From Coriobacteriaceae bacterium (GTDB lineage: Bacteria; Actinomycetota; Coriobacteriia; Coriobacteriales; UMGS124): a stretch of DNA of 45,917 nucleotides. Position numbers and translations under genes: made by a program. A model generated the notes under the pieces. It searched no databases. It saw only the letters and a list, made by a program, of their open reading frames with translations, and was not told the origin of the DNA. Each line of letters begins with the position of its first letter. Positions within the stretch are counted from its first letter, which is position 1. Of this stretch, positions 1 to 9,030 are shown one piece after another. The DNA lies in assembly GCA_019421015.1 (NCBI GenBank), contig JAHZGC010000013.1, forward strand, positions 1-45,917. The letters are read 5' to 3'.

Positions 1-23
1 CGCCGGCCCGCGCCGCGCGTTTG

Positions 24-51
24 GGGCCTGCCTTCGGGCGGGCCCTTTTTT
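24..51 (+). terminator. Intrinsic terminator with UUCG tetraloop
   Basis: A nine-pair stem (GGGCCTGCC with GGCGGGCCC, one G-U pair) closes on a TTCG loop and is followed by six T. It reads on the plus strand, so it ends a gene lying left of the window. Confidence 0.85.
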
Positions 52-100
52 CGTTGTTGCCCCCTGATGGGGCTGGACCTATGGAGATGACGGGGCGATT

Positions 101-808
101 CTACCTCGAGACGGCGTCGGCCAGTGCGTCCCATCCTTCGACAACGTGGTCTGCAACCAGCTCGGTGGAGCTGGCTTTTTGCCAGTCTGTCCCATTGATG
201 ACAGCTACGGTTTTCATGCCAACCGCATGTGCGGTCCTCAGGCCTATGGGGAGGTCTTCGAACACCGCGCAGTCACGGGGTTTTACGCCAAGACGACGGG
301 CTGCTTCTAAATAGATATCTGGGTGGTCTTTGGTATGGTGTCTCACCTGGCATCCATGGACACGCACGGGAAACAGGTCGTTCAAATCATAGCGTTCGCT
401 AAGCACCTCGATGACCTCGGGTGCGTTTGTGGTTGCAAGGGCTACGGGAACTCCGGCTTCATGGAGCGCTTTGATATAGGTTAGGGCACCGGGGTATAGA
501 TGCACGTCGCTCAGATAAAGTTCTTTGCCCAAAGCGTTCCATTCGTCGCAAACGGCTTGTGGACTGTCCGAGAGACCGTAGGCTTCGATCGTGTATCGTG
601 CCCCTTCTTCAAACCCTAAGGTACTGAGCCTTTCCGCGTAGTCAGGGTTATAGGTGAGGCCGCGGCGTTCAAAAAAGATATCGTCTACCTTTTTCCAGAC
701 CCCCAACGAGTCGGCGACGGTGCCGTCAAAATCAAGAATTGCAGCACCGTAGGCAAAGGGCCAGAGTGGCAGGGGATAGGTTTCTTTTTGGCGGGAATCA
801 AAGGTCAT
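101..808 (-). CDS. HAD-superfamily hydrolase (phosphoglycolate-phosphatase-like)
   Basis: This 235-residue protein is a cytoplasmic phosphatase of the haloacid dehalogenase superfamily. Motif I (DFDGT) lies near residues 27-31, motif II is the Thr of ALATTNAP near residue 125, and motif III/IV is the conserved Lys plus FEDLPIGLRTA in the last third. The helical cap inserted after motif I fits the PGMB/Gph-like group that acts on small sugar phosphates; the true substrate cannot be read from sequence. The ATG start has AAGGAAA just upstream. The gene is divergent from sufC, separated by about 230 bp that hold the suf promoter. Confidence 0.85.
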   Translation of the reverse strand: MTFDSRQKETYPLPLWPFAYGAAILDFDGTVADSLGVWKKVDDIFFERRGLTYNPDYAERLSTLGFEEGARYTIEAYGLSDSPQAVCDEWNALGKELYLSDVHLYPGALTYIKALHEAGVPVALATTNAPEVIEVLSERYDLNDLFPVRVHGCQVRHHTKDHPDIYLEAARRLGVKPRDCAVFEDLPIGLRTAHAVGMKTVAVINGTDWQKASSTELVADHVVEGWDALADAVSR

Positions 809-929
809 GGGCGTTTCCTTGAACTATGCCGGTCGGTTTGCGGTTGCCATTGGGTCGGATTGTAACGGTAGGTTCCTGCTGCCTTGAGGGTGCTGCTTGT
901 TTTTGTCGGAAAACCGGCAATTCAATTCC

Positions 930-968
930 TACTAAACAGTTAGTATTTGACGCCGAATACCGTATAAT
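930..968 (+). promoter_or_regulatory. sufC promoter with overlapping palindromic operator candidate
   Basis: A perfect TATAAT (963-968) lies 17 bp downstream of TTAGTA (940-945). The TTAGTA is the right arm of a perfect inverted repeat TACTAA-ACAG-TTAGTA (930-945), so a bound dimer would cover the -35 box. Placement ahead of an Fe-S assembly operon suggests an Rrf2/IscR- or SufR-like Fe-S sensor. That is inference, and no such regulator gene is present in the window. Confidence 0.55.
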
Positions 969-1038
969 ACCCACAGCCAATATGGTGCGGCGGGCTTTTG
1001 GCCCGTCGAACGGAGACGGGTACATAGGAGGAGGAGCG

Positions 1039-1842
1039 ATGCTCGAGCTTAAGAACATCGCGTTTACGGCTCCGGCGTCTGACGAAGGTACGGTGGCGTC
1101 GGGACGTTCGGGCAAAACGATTATCAACGATCTATCGCTCAATGTCGAGCAAGGAAAGATCACGGTTATAACGGGCCCAAACGGCGGCGGCAAGTCAACC
1201 TTGGCTCGTTTGATCATGGGTATCGAGCGGCCCACGGGCGGCCAGATTATTTTTGAGGGAACCGACATCACAGAGAAGCCCGTCGACGAGCGTGCTCGCA
1301 TGGGCATCGGCTACGGTTTTCAGACTCCGGCGCGCTTTAAAGGCATGAAGGTCCGCAAACTGCTAAAGCTGGCTTCGGGCAACTGCATCTCGACTCAAGA
1401 GTGCAACGAGTTTCTGAGCGCTGTGGGCCTGTGTTCGGGCAACTATCTGATGCGTGATGTGGACAAGAGCCTCTCAGGCGGTGAGCTCAAGCGTATCGAG
1501 ATTGCCACGGTCTTGGCCCGCAACCCCAAGATCGCCATTTTCGATGAGCCTGAGGCGGGCATCGACCTTTGGAGCTTTGACCGTCTGATCGAGACGTTCA
1601 AAAAGTTCCATGAGGAGCAGCCCGACCATGCGTTGGTGATCATCTCCCATCAAGAGAGGATCATGGACATCGCCGATACCATCGTCGTTATCAAGGACGG
1701 CTCGGTCGATCGCATCGGGCCGCGCGACGAGATCATGCCGACCCTCATGGTGCACCGTCACCCGTTGAACCCAGGCTGCAGCATGGCTGCGGTCGAAACC
1801 GAGCTTGGAGACTGGAGCATGACCGAGGAGGGTGCGCGATGA
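1039..1842 (+). CDS. sufC: Fe-S cluster assembly ATPase SufC (SmsC-like)
   Basis: SufC is the cytoplasmic ABC-type ATPase that drives Fe-S cluster assembly on its SufB partner. The 267-residue product has Walker A GPNGGGKST (residues 46-54), Q-loop Q95, signature LSGGE (145-149), Walker B IAIFDEPE (166-173) and H-loop H204. SufC-specific features are GYGFQTPARFKG in place of a transporter Q-loop context and DEPEAGIDLWSF. The ATG at 1039 is preceded by GGAGGAG; the frame stays open 71 codons further upstream, but that part crosses the promoter. The last four bases overlap the start of sufB (ATGA), so translation is coupled. No SufS, SufU or SufD gene is adjacent. Confidence 0.93.
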   Translation: MLELKNIAFTAPASDEGTVASGRSGKTIINDLSLNVEQGKITVITGPNGGGKSTLARLIMGIERPTGGQIIFEGTDITEKPVDERARMGIGYGFQTPARFKGMKVRKLLKLASGNCISTQECNEFLSAVGLCSGNYLMRDVDKSLSGGELKRIEIATVLARNPKIAIFDEPEAGIDLWSFDRLIETFKKFHEEQPDHALVIISHQERIMDIADTIVVIKDGSVDRIGPRDEIMPTLMVHRHPLNPGCSMAAVETELGDWSMTEEGAR

Positions 1843-2804
1843 GCGAGGCACAGAACCAGGCGCAGACGCTGAGCGCGTCCGAGATCGACGACATCACGAA
1901 GGACATGTTGGGCATCATCGCCGACATGAAGGCGGGAGAAACGGCCGGCGCGATTAACATTCGCAAGGACGGCCACCTGGCCGCGCGCCAGAACTCCGAG
2001 AACATCGTGATCACCACGAAGGAAGACCTGCCGGGTATCGACATCAATGTGGCCCCCGGAACCAAGGGCGAGCAGCTGCATATTCCGGTCGTGCTCACGG
2101 AATCGGGCTTGACCGACAAGGTGTACAACGACTTTTACATCGGCGAGGGTGCGGACGTGTACATCGTTGCCGGTTGCGGCATTCACAACGACGGGTGCGA
2201 AGATTCCCAGCACGATGGTATCCACCGCTTCTTCCTGGGCAAAGACAGCCGGGTGGTGTATCTGGAAAAGCATTACGGCGAAGGCGAGGGCTCGGGTCAG
2301 CGTATCTTGAACCCGGTGACCGAGGTTCACATGGAGGACGGCTCTACCATGGAGATGGTGACCGTCCAGAGCAAAGCGGCGTCGGTCACCGTGGGTGAGA
2401 CCAACTGCTATATGGGGGCCAACAGCAAGCCGACCATCACCGAGAAGCTTATGACGACCGGTAGCCAGACCGCGACGAGCAATATGCTGGTCGAACTCAA
2501 CGGCGAAGGGTCCTCGGTGCAGGTGATCAGCCGCTCGGTGGCCCAGGATGACTCAGTCCAGATCTTCAACCCGCTTGTGGTGGGCAAGGCGGCTTGCCGT
2601 GGTCATGTGCAGTGCGACGCCATCATCATGGGCAACGCCAAAGTGCGTGCGGTTCCGGGCATCGAGGCGGATTCCGAAGACGCCCAGCTCGTGCACGAAG
2701 CGGCCATCGGCAAGATCGCCGGTGAGCAGATTGTAAAGCTCATGACGTTGGGTCTGACCGAAGAGGCCGCCGAGGAGCAGATTCTCGAAGACTTCTTGAG
2801 TTAG
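1839..2804 (+). CDS. sufB: Fe-S cluster scaffold SufB/SufD-family protein, minimal form (SmsB-like)
   Basis: This is the SufBD-core scaffold that works with SufC. At 321 residues it is much shorter than classical SufB (about 470-490) and consists mainly of the beta-helix core. Near the C-terminus, QCD (Cys259) and VHEAA (Glu287) sit where E. coli SufB has its essential Cys405 and Glu434, in a region ending HEAAIGKI like the usual HEA-T-SKI motif. A GCGIHNDGC segment near residue 110 adds further Cys. The two-gene sufC-sufB layout matches the minimal SufBC (SMS) systems known from archaea and anaerobes, so one scaffold probably forms the homodimer with SufC. A terminator follows. Confidence 0.88.
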   Translation: MSEAQNQAQTLSASEIDDITKDMLGIIADMKAGETAGAINIRKDGHLAARQNSENIVITTKEDLPGIDINVAPGTKGEQLHIPVVLTESGLTDKVYNDFYIGEGADVYIVAGCGIHNDGCEDSQHDGIHRFFLGKDSRVVYLEKHYGEGEGSGQRILNPVTEVHMEDGSTMEMVTVQSKAASVTVGETNCYMGANSKPTITEKLMTTGSQTATSNMLVELNGEGSSVQVISRSVAQDDSVQIFNPLVVGKAACRGHVQCDAIIMGNAKVRAVPGIEADSEDAQLVHEAAIGKIAGEQIVKLMTLGLTEEAAEEQILEDFLS

Positions 2805-2864
2805 AGCATTTTAAGGTAGTTTTTGCACAGGTGGTTCCTGTACAAAGGCGGTCAGATGTGAGGA

Positions 2865-2897
2865 GGGCGCGCGGCCTGAGGCCGTGTGCCCTTTTTT
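2865..2897 (+). terminator. Terminator of the sufCB operon
   Basis: A 12-pair stem (GGGCGCGCGGCC with GGCCGTGTGCCC, including G-U pairs), TGA loop and six T follow sufB and precede the peptidase gene. Confidence 0.85.
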
Positions 2898-2960
2898 GTA
2901 GACAGAGAGGTACACTGCCAATCGGATATGGAGTCGGCGTAAAAGGAGGTTGTAGGAGAG

Positions 2961-4373
2961 ATGGACAAGAACGACGATTGCGAGCTGCTCACCAGTATCG
3001 ACGCCTATGTTGACGAGGTCTGGCCCCACGTGCTCGACGACATAGCCGCCCTCGTGGCGGTTCCGAGCGTGGCCGATGCCTCGAAGGCAGAGCCTGGGGC
3101 CCCGCATGGCCCCGAGTGCAAAAGGGCTCTTGAGACGGCCCTTGCCATGTGCGCGAGGCTGGGTCTTGAGCCGCACGACCTTGACGGTTGGATGGGTTAT
3201 GCGGACCTCAAGGGCGTCTCCGACAGGGAGATTGCCACGATTGCCCACGTCGACGTGGTGCCGGCGGGTACCGGCTGGACCCAGGACCCCTTTACCATGG
3301 TGCGCAAAGACGGGTTTTTGCTCGGACGCGGTGTGATCGACGACAAGGGCCCCGCAGTGCTCACGATGTACCTGGCCCATTATTTTGCCCGTCAGGACAG
3401 GGTGCTGCCCTACACGCTGCGCGTGATGCTCGGCAGCGACGAAGAGGTGGGCATGACCGACGTGGAGCATTACCGGTCGCTCTTCGAGGACCCGGCGTTT
3501 CTCTTTACGCCCGATGCGGAGTTCCCCGTATGTTGCGGCGAGAAGGGCCGTGTCGGAGGGACCTTCGTTTCGGAGACGTTCGAGAATGGCAAGATCGTGG
3601 CGTTCGAGGGCGGTACGGTGTCAAACGCCGTGCCGAGCCTTGCAAGTGCGACGGTTACGGCACCTGAAGGGGCGCTGCCGGCGGCCGAGGGCATAGAGGT
3701 CGAGGACCTGGGGGATGGGACGGTAAAACTGACCGCCCACGGCATCGGCGGCCATGCGTCGCTGCCCGCCGGGACCAAAAACGCCATCGGCATGCTGGTA
3801 GACTATCTGTTGGCCAACGACGCCGTGACAGGGCAGGAGCGCGGTTACCTGGAGCTGCTCCAGAAGGTCTTTGCCTCAACGGACGGCTCGACTCTTGGCA
3901 TTGCGGCCACCGACGACCTTTTTGAGCCGCTGACCTGCATCGGCGGCACCATCGCCATGGTTGACGGGCATCTGGAGCAGACCATAGACTCACGCTATCC
4001 AAAGTCGATCACGGGAGCTGAGATCAACGGGCGTCTGAGCTCCCTGGCCGAGGACTATGGGGCAACCTTTGTGCTTACCTCAGACATGGTGCCGTTCTAC
4101 ATCGATCCCAAGAACCCCGCCGTCCAGGCCTTGGTGGACTCCTACAACGAGTTCACGGGCAAGCAGGCCGAGCCGTTCACCATCGGCGGGGGCACCTACG
4201 CGCGCCACTTCACGAACGCGGTGAGCTTTGGTCCCGAAGAGCCGAGCGAGCCGGTGCCCGCGTGGGTGGGCCCCATGCACGGAGCCGACGAGGGCGTGAG
4301 CGAGGAGCTGCTCAAGCGTTCCCTCAAGGTGTACATCTATGCCGTGGAGAAGCTCATGGGGCTTGAGCTGTAA
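2961..4373 (+). CDS. pepV: M20 family dipeptidase (PepV-like)
   Basis: This is a two-zinc cytoplasmic dipeptidase of family M20, close in layout to PepV/carnosinase-type enzymes that release amino acids from dipeptides. The 470 residues match the family. Visible metal and catalytic residues are H96 and D98 in AHVDVVP, D128 in GRGVIDDKGP, E161/E162 in GSDEEVG, D185 in TPDAEFP and a C-terminal MHGADEG histidine. A lid domain lies between about residues 190 and 350. The ATG at 2961 has AAAGGAGG and GGAGAG upstream. It sits alone between two terminators, so it is probably monocistronic. Substrate preference is inferred from family only. Confidence 0.9.
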   Translation: MDKNDDCELLTSIDAYVDEVWPHVLDDIAALVAVPSVADASKAEPGAPHGPECKRALETALAMCARLGLEPHDLDGWMGYADLKGVSDREIATIAHVDVVPAGTGWTQDPFTMVRKDGFLLGRGVIDDKGPAVLTMYLAHYFARQDRVLPYTLRVMLGSDEEVGMTDVEHYRSLFEDPAFLFTPDAEFPVCCGEKGRVGGTFVSETFENGKIVAFEGGTVSNAVPSLASATVTAPEGALPAAEGIEVEDLGDGTVKLTAHGIGGHASLPAGTKNAIGMLVDYLLANDAVTGQERGYLELLQKVFASTDGSTLGIAATDDLFEPLTCIGGTIAMVDGHLEQTIDSRYPKSITGAEINGRLSSLAEDYGATFVLTSDMVPFYIDPKNPAVQALVDSYNEFTGKQAEPFTIGGGTYARHFTNAVSFGPEEPSEPVPAWVGPMHGADEGVSEELLKRSLKVYIYAVEKLMGLEL

Positions 4374-4409
4374 GTGCGAGGTGCCCGGGTCGGGCATGGA
4401 GGCGTTCAA

Positions 4410-4444
4410 AGCCGGGCGGGACATCGGTCTCGTCCGGCTTTTTT
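4410..4444 (+). terminator. Intrinsic terminator after pepV
   Basis: The stem AGCCGGGCGGGA pairs with TCTCGTCCGGCT (with G-U pairs) and is followed by a T tract. Confidence 0.8.
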
Positions 4445-4546
4445 GTGGGCGCGTTTTGTGGGTGGGCTTCTGGGCCGACGGGTATGAAGTACCGATAATG
4501 GGCGGTGCGATGGGTAAGGACGTTGGACGAAAGGGGCGGTGCGACC

Positions 4547-5503
4547 GTGATTACCTACTGCAAGATGGTCAAAGGGACGATGCAGCGGGTCGTAGGACCC
4601 GAGTGGGGCTGTTGGGCCGATGTGGTTGCCCCCAGCGACGGTGAGCGGCGCATCCTGTTGGAGGAGATGGGCATTGTGCCGGAGTTTCTCCGCAGCGCCC
4701 TTGACGAAGAGGAAAGCGCCCACATCGATATAGACGAGGATGCCCACCAGAGGATGGTCATCGTGGACTGCCCCGTGGTCGACGACGGTACCCAACCCGA
4801 CGACCCCGAGACCGTTCAGTATAAGACCCAGCCTCTGGCGGTGATCTTTTTGCAGGATAAGGGCATGGCGGTGTCGATAGGGCTCCACCCGAACCCCATG
4901 GTCGCCAGCGTTGTGGGGGAGGGGAAGCACCCTGACGGGGAAGGGGGTCTCACGCGACTGTTCCTGCAGGTGCTTCTTAAGGCCGCACAGCTCTATCCCG
5001 GCTATCTAAACGGTATCGTGCGGCAGTACGTGCGCACCGACGGGCGTCTACGCAAGTCGATGAGCAACGCAGAGCTGATCAACCTGCTCGACATCCAGAA
5101 GTCCCTCGTGTATTTTTCAACCTCGTTGGGCTCTGAGAAGCCGGTGCTCGACCGCCTTGCGTCAGGCAAGGTGGTCGAGCTTGACGACGAGGACCGCGAG
5201 GTGCTCAACGACGTGGTGGTCGAGATTGCCCAGGCCACCGAGATGTGCCGGATCTACACCGACATCGTGGCGAACACCATGGGGGCCTACGGCAACGTGA
5301 TCAGCAACAACCTGAACTCAGTTATGAAGGCCTTGGCGATCATCACGGTCATCATGACGATTCCCAACATCGTCTTTGGGTTCTACGGCATGAACACGGC
5401 GTGGCTGCCGCTGAGCTCGAGCTGGGCGTACCCCCTTGCCATAGCCACGGTGGCCTGTGCCGCGACGCTGTTTGTGTGCATCAAGGCAAAGGTGTTCAAA
5501 TAG
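4547..5503 (+). CDS. corA: CorA family magnesium transporter
   Basis: CorA forms a pentameric Mg2+/Co2+ channel in the inner membrane. The 318-residue product has a large acidic cytoplasmic N-domain and two C-terminal membrane helices (about residues 262-280 and 293-311) joined by the diagnostic GMN at 281-283 (YGMNTAWLP). I chose the GTG at 4547, giving the usual CorA beginning (M/V)ITYCK, with AAAGGGG upstream; another GTG at 4505 is in frame but has no good ribosome site. The stop overlaps the stop of the converging VanZ-RDD gene by 8 bp, with no terminator between them, so the two transcripts probably overlap at their 3' ends. Confidence 0.92.
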   Translation: MITYCKMVKGTMQRVVGPEWGCWADVVAPSDGERRILLEEMGIVPEFLRSALDEEESAHIDIDEDAHQRMVIVDCPVVDDGTQPDDPETVQYKTQPLAVIFLQDKGMAVSIGLHPNPMVASVVGEGKHPDGEGGLTRLFLQVLLKAAQLYPGYLNGIVRQYVRTDGRLRKSMSNAELINLLDIQKSLVYFSTSLGSEKPVLDRLASGKVVELDDEDREVLNDVVVEIAQATEMCRIYTDIVANTMGAYGNVISNNLNSVMKALAIITVIMTIPNIVFGFYGMNTAWLPLSSSWAYPLAIATVACAATLFVCIKAKVFK

Positions 5504-6623
5504 GGCGGCCTTGTAGCAGGGTGTTGAGCACCTGCGTCTTTGTGAGGCGCTCATAGAAGAGGGGGCGATGGGCGGCGGCCCCAAGGCAGAGGAAGAGCGT
5601 GAGGAAGAGGTAGAACCCGCCTACGAGGATACCCTGGGCGGTGGGAAAGACGAGCGGGGAGCCGTCGATGCGACTGACAAGTGGGTAGACCCCGTAGTGC
5701 AGCGCCACGGGAAGCCCCACAAAGACCATCAGGAGCAAGGCTGAACGGCCGATCAACTGATACCAGTGGGCCGGTTGGCCAAAAGGGCCCACGATTCGCA
5801 GGCGGGTGACGGCCTTGCCGACGCTCGAGCCGCCCGTGAGGGTGGGTACGAGCAAAAAGTATGCGCATAGGATGCCGGCCAAGACGCGATATCCGGGAAC
5901 CTGGCGCACGGCGAGATGGACGATAAACGCGAGCAGGAGGACGACCGCGAGGTCGATGCCGAGGGCGGTGAGGCGTCGGGTGAGCGAGACGCTTTGACCC
6001 CGGCGGTAGCTGGCGGTGTCGAGCTGGTCGCGGGCGGGCAGTATGCGTAGGAGCGGGCCGGTTACGACGTAGCCGAGCAAGGTGCCCAAGGTGTTTGCGA
6101 TGAGGTCGTCGACCTCAAAGAAGCGGTAGCCGCGCGGGTAGATGAACCACAGGCCGGTGAGCTGCGTGAGTTCGATAAAAAGAGACAGGGCAAAGCCAAG
6201 AAGCACGGTCTGCCAGAGGTTTCTCCTGAAGTAGTAGCGCAGGTACATGCCAAAGGGCAGCGTCATGCACACGTTAAAGAACACCTGAAGAAAGATGCTG
6301 CTCGTCAGGGCCCTTTTCCAGGTGGACAGGTCGCTCCAGGAACCCGGTATGGTGCGCAGGAGGTCGCCCACAAAGCCAAAGGGCTCCAGCCGGTAGCGCG
6401 GCGTGGTGAGCGCGCGGACCTCCTCGAACGAGGGGAGCGGCATGATCACGAGGAACCCGACGCACAGCATGTAAAGCACGAACGAGTAGAAGATAAGGGT
6501 CTTGAGGCCCAAGGCCGAGCCGAAGCGGTGGTAGTTGTAGACGATGTAGGGCAGCGTGATGAGAAGGGCCACCAGGGGAAAGGCGAAAAAAGCCTCGTAG
6601 ATAACATGGGCGTAGGTACCCAT
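5496..6623 (-). CDS. VanZ-RDD fusion membrane protein
   Basis: This 375-residue integral membrane protein joins two families. Residues about 1-185 are a VanZ-like domain (several helices, FNVCMTLPFGMYL, SLFIELTQ, and DDLIANTLGTLLGY). VanZ confers low-level teicoplanin resistance in enterococci, but most VanZ homologues have no known role. Residues about 210-370 are an RDD domain (RRLTALGIDLAVVLLL and GSSVGKAVTRLRIVG). The second ATG at 6623 was chosen because GAGGAGG lies 8 bases upstream; the ATG at 6629 is only 2 bases from it. It lies 98 bp downstream of a histidine kinase on the same strand, so it may be part of that two-component operon or its effector. Confidence 0.85.
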   Translation of the reverse strand: MGTYAHVIYEAFFAFPLVALLITLPYIVYNYHRFGSALGLKTLIFYSFVLYMLCVGFLVIMPLPSFEEVRALTTPRYRLEPFGFVGDLLRTIPGSWSDLSTWKRALTSSIFLQVFFNVCMTLPFGMYLRYYFRRNLWQTVLLGFALSLFIELTQLTGLWFIYPRGYRFFEVDDLIANTLGTLLGYVVTGPLLRILPARDQLDTASYRRGQSVSLTRRLTALGIDLAVVLLLAFIVHLAVRQVPGYRVLAGILCAYFLLVPTLTGGSSVGKAVTRLRIVGPFGQPAHWYQLIGRSALLLMVFVGLPVALHYGVYPLVSRIDGSPLVFPTAQGILVGGFYLFLTLFLCLGAAAHRPLFYERLTKTQVLNTLLQGRPI

Positions 6624-6721
6624 GGGCATCGCCTCCTCGTTGGGTTGCTGGGGGATCCAGTCTATAGGTACGTGGGCCCCGAGGTGTGGACGGCCTGCGA
6701 ATACGGCCGATAAGCACGGGG

Positions 6722-8383
6722 TTAGCAGCCCCTGGGACCGCTTTTGAAGCGCGCGACGACCTGGGCGCCGCCTTCGGGGCGGTTGGAGAGGGTGAGCGAC
6801 CCTCCGTGTTTCTCGCACAGAAGGTGAGATATGTTGAGACCAAGCCCAAAGTGCCCTTCGTTCTTGTGCTCGCTATAGAACGGCTCGCACCCTTGCTGCA
6901 GGGCTTCGGCTGAGAAACCGGGGCCGTCGTCGGAGACGCAGAGGACAAGCTCCTCCGGGGTCGTTTCTAACGTGAGCTTCACGGCGGTGCCGGCATGGCG
7001 GGCGGCGTTGCCAAGGAGGTTTTCGGCCACCTCGATGACGACGGAGCGGTCGAGGGCCAGGGGCAGTGCCTCGGTGGTGGGTTCGAACGTAAAGGAGACC
7101 TCGGAGCGGCCGCAGAGCTGCAGACCGGCCTCGTCGAGTTCGCTTTGGAGCGAGGGGAGGTCGAGCGGCGCGCGGGTGATGGGGCGGTCCTCGAGCCGGC
7201 GCACGCTGCTCATGGCGGCGACGTAGGCTTCGAGGCGTTCTACCTGCGCGGTCAGGGCCCGGCAGTCTTGGGCGAGCCGCTCGGGGTCTATGGTTTTGGA
7301 CCCTGCGGCGCGCGTCTCGAGGAGCTCAAGCTTGCCGTGAAGCACCGTGAGGGGCGTGCGTAGGTCGTGGGCGAAGGCGGCGTTGAGCCGACGGTGCTCT
7401 TCGGCCGTGTGCCACATGGCGCGTTGGGTCTGAGCCAAAGACGTCCGCATGGTCTCGAAGGATTGCACCAGGTTGCCCATCTCGTCGTCACGGGGGTAGG
7501 AGACGGTAAAGTCGAGGTCTTGCTCCGTAATCTTCTCCGCTGCAGCGTCGAGACCGGTCAGGGCGGGTGCGATGCGTTGGGCAAAAAAGCGCCGCGCCGC
7601 TATCCAGATGCAACCCACGAACCACAGGGGGAACATGAGGAAGCTCATGACGCCCAGGCCGAGGATGGCGATGCGCTGTTGGACGGTGGTCATGACGTAG
7701 ACGTTGTAGGCGACGGGCGAGATTGCGATGCCGTTGCTGTAGGCCGATTCGGCATAGGTTGTCAGAGGTTCTGTGAGCGTCTTGTTGAAGCGGGCTCGGG
7801 CCAGCTCGTCGTAGACGGCCAGCGTGTCGGGAGAAAGCTCCATGGCGGGTCGTGAGAGCATGGTGGTGTCCAGGCCGATGGAGAACGTGTCGAAGTCGAT
7901 GGCGCCTTGAGCCTCGACCACATAGACGACGGCGTTGCCCGGCAACCCGGTGACGTCCGAGAGCACGCAGCGGTCGGGGAGGGCCTTGGGGTCGAGGGCG
8001 TCGCTCGGGTCGGACGACCTTTGGACGAAGGCCGTGCAGAAGACGGGGGAGCCGTCGACGTCTTTGCCCACCGCGACCTCGATGATGCGTGCCCGGTACA
8101 GCATGCCGTCATCGGAGTCGAAGAGGTAGAGGCCCGAAACCTCCTCGTTCGATTCGACGCCCGTACGCAGCTCGGCGAAGAACGAGGAGCTGACAATGGA
8201 CCCGATCAGGGCGATGATCAGGTAAAAGGCGACATAGACCATAAAGGAAGCCTTGAGGGAGGTGTTCTGCCAGCGCTGACGGAGGGTGGGACGGGGGCCT
8301 TTGGAGGCCCGGCGCTTAGACCGGCGAGGCTGGCGGGTGGGGCGCCCCTTTTTTAGGCGCGCCACACGTACCCCATGCCCCAT
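6722..8383 (-). CDS. Sensor histidine kinase (HAMP-HisKA-HATPase)
   Basis: This is a membrane sensor kinase of 553 residues. A basic N-terminal stretch is followed by a first membrane helix (about 47-70), an extracellular sensor region of about 160 residues with no domain I recognise, and a second helix (about 238-262). Next come HAMP (270-320), HisKA with phospho-acceptor His339 in AHDLRTPL, N-box NLLGNAARHAG (456-465), G1 SDDGPGFS (484-491) and G2 HFGLGLNIS (511-519). The start is uncertain: ATG at 8383 overlaps the upstream regulator gene by 31 bp, and an in-frame GTG at 8365 is also possible. Either way the gene is translationally coupled to the regulator. The stimulus is unknown; the downstream VanZ-RDD gene hints at the cell envelope. 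Confidence 0.9.
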   Translation of the reverse strand: MGHGVRVARLKKGRPTRQPRRSKRRASKGPRPTLRQRWQNTSLKASFMVYVAFYLIIALIGSIVSSSFFAELRTGVESNEEVSGLYLFDSDDGMLYRARIIEVAVGKDVDGSPVFCTAFVQRSSDPSDALDPKALPDRCVLSDVTGLPGNAVVYVVEAQGAIDFDTFSIGLDTTMLSRPAMELSPDTLAVYDELARARFNKTLTEPLTTYAESAYSNGIAISPVAYNVYVMTTVQQRIAILGLGVMSFLMFPLWFVGCIWIAARRFFAQRIAPALTGLDAAAEKITEQDLDFTVSYPRDDEMGNLVQSFETMRTSLAQTQRAMWHTAEEHRRLNAAFAHDLRTPLTVLHGKLELLETRAAGSKTIDPERLAQDCRALTAQVERLEAYVAAMSSVRRLEDRPITRAPLDLPSLQSELDEAGLQLCGRSEVSFTFEPTTEALPLALDRSVVIEVAENLLGNAARHAGTAVKLTLETTPEELVLCVSDDGPGFSAEALQQGCEPFYSEHKNEGHFGLGLNISHLLCEKHGGSLTLSNRPEGGAQVVARFKSGPRGC

Positions 8384-9030
8384 ACGGTCTCGATGAGGTT
8401 CCCGTCATAGCCGGCGGCGGAGAACTTGTTGCGGATGCGGCGCACGTACTCGGTCACAGCGGCCGGGGTCCCCTCGCTCTCCCATCCCCAGACACGTTCG
8501 AGGATACGGTCGCGGTCGAAGACCTGGCCCGGACTTTTGGAGAGAAACGCTACGAGGTCGAACTCGCGGCGGGTGAGCTCCACGGGAGTGTCGGCAACGT
8601 GGACCGTGCGGCCGCGGTAGTCGATGACGATGTCTCCCGAGAAGCGCACCTCGGTCTTTGCCTGTCGGCGTTGCTCGCGCGCCAGGTGGGACTGCACGCG
8701 GGCCCCCAGGACTGCAAGGGAGAAAGGCTTGATGACGTAGTCGTCGCCCCCGACCTCGAAACCGGTGAGGGCGTCGACGTCTTCGACGCGGGCGGTGAGG
8801 AACACGATGGGGCAGCTCACGTGCTCACGTAGGCGCTGGCAAACCTCGAAGCCGTCGAGTTTGGGCATGCCGACGTCGAGTAGGATGATGTCGGGGCCGC
8901 AGGAGGCCTTGGCGAGGACCTCGGCACCGTCGGAGGCGCAGACGACCTCGTAACCTTCGCCGGAGAAGTACTCCTCGAGCATCCCGAGGATGGAGGGCTC
9001 GTCGTCGGCGATGAGGATCGTGTTGGCCAT
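8353..9030 (-). CDS. OmpR/PhoB-type response regulator
   Basis: This 225-residue DNA-binding regulator is the partner of the overlapping kinase. The receiver domain has the acidic pair at D9/D10, phospho-acceptor Asp52 in LLDVGMP, Thr79 in FLTAR and Lys101 in IKPF. The C-terminal half is a winged helix with VELTRREFDLVAFLSKSPGQVF and EYVRRIRNKF. AAAGGAAA precedes the ATG. It is the first gene of the run regulator-kinase-VanZ/RDD. A short palindrome GAGA-TTG-TCTC at 9097-9107, upstream of the start, is a possible autoregulatory site, but this is weak. Confidence 0.92.
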   Translation of the reverse strand: MANTILIADDEPSILGMLEEYFSGEGYEVVCASDGAEVLAKASCGPDIILLDVGMPKLDGFEVCQRLREHVSCPIVFLTARVEDVDALTGFEVGGDDYVIKPFSLAVLGARVQSHLAREQRRQAKTEVRFSGDIVIDYRGRTVHVADTPVELTRREFDLVAFLSKSPGQVFDRDRILERVWGWESEGTPAAVTEYVRRIRNKFSAAGYDGNLIETVWGMGYVWRA

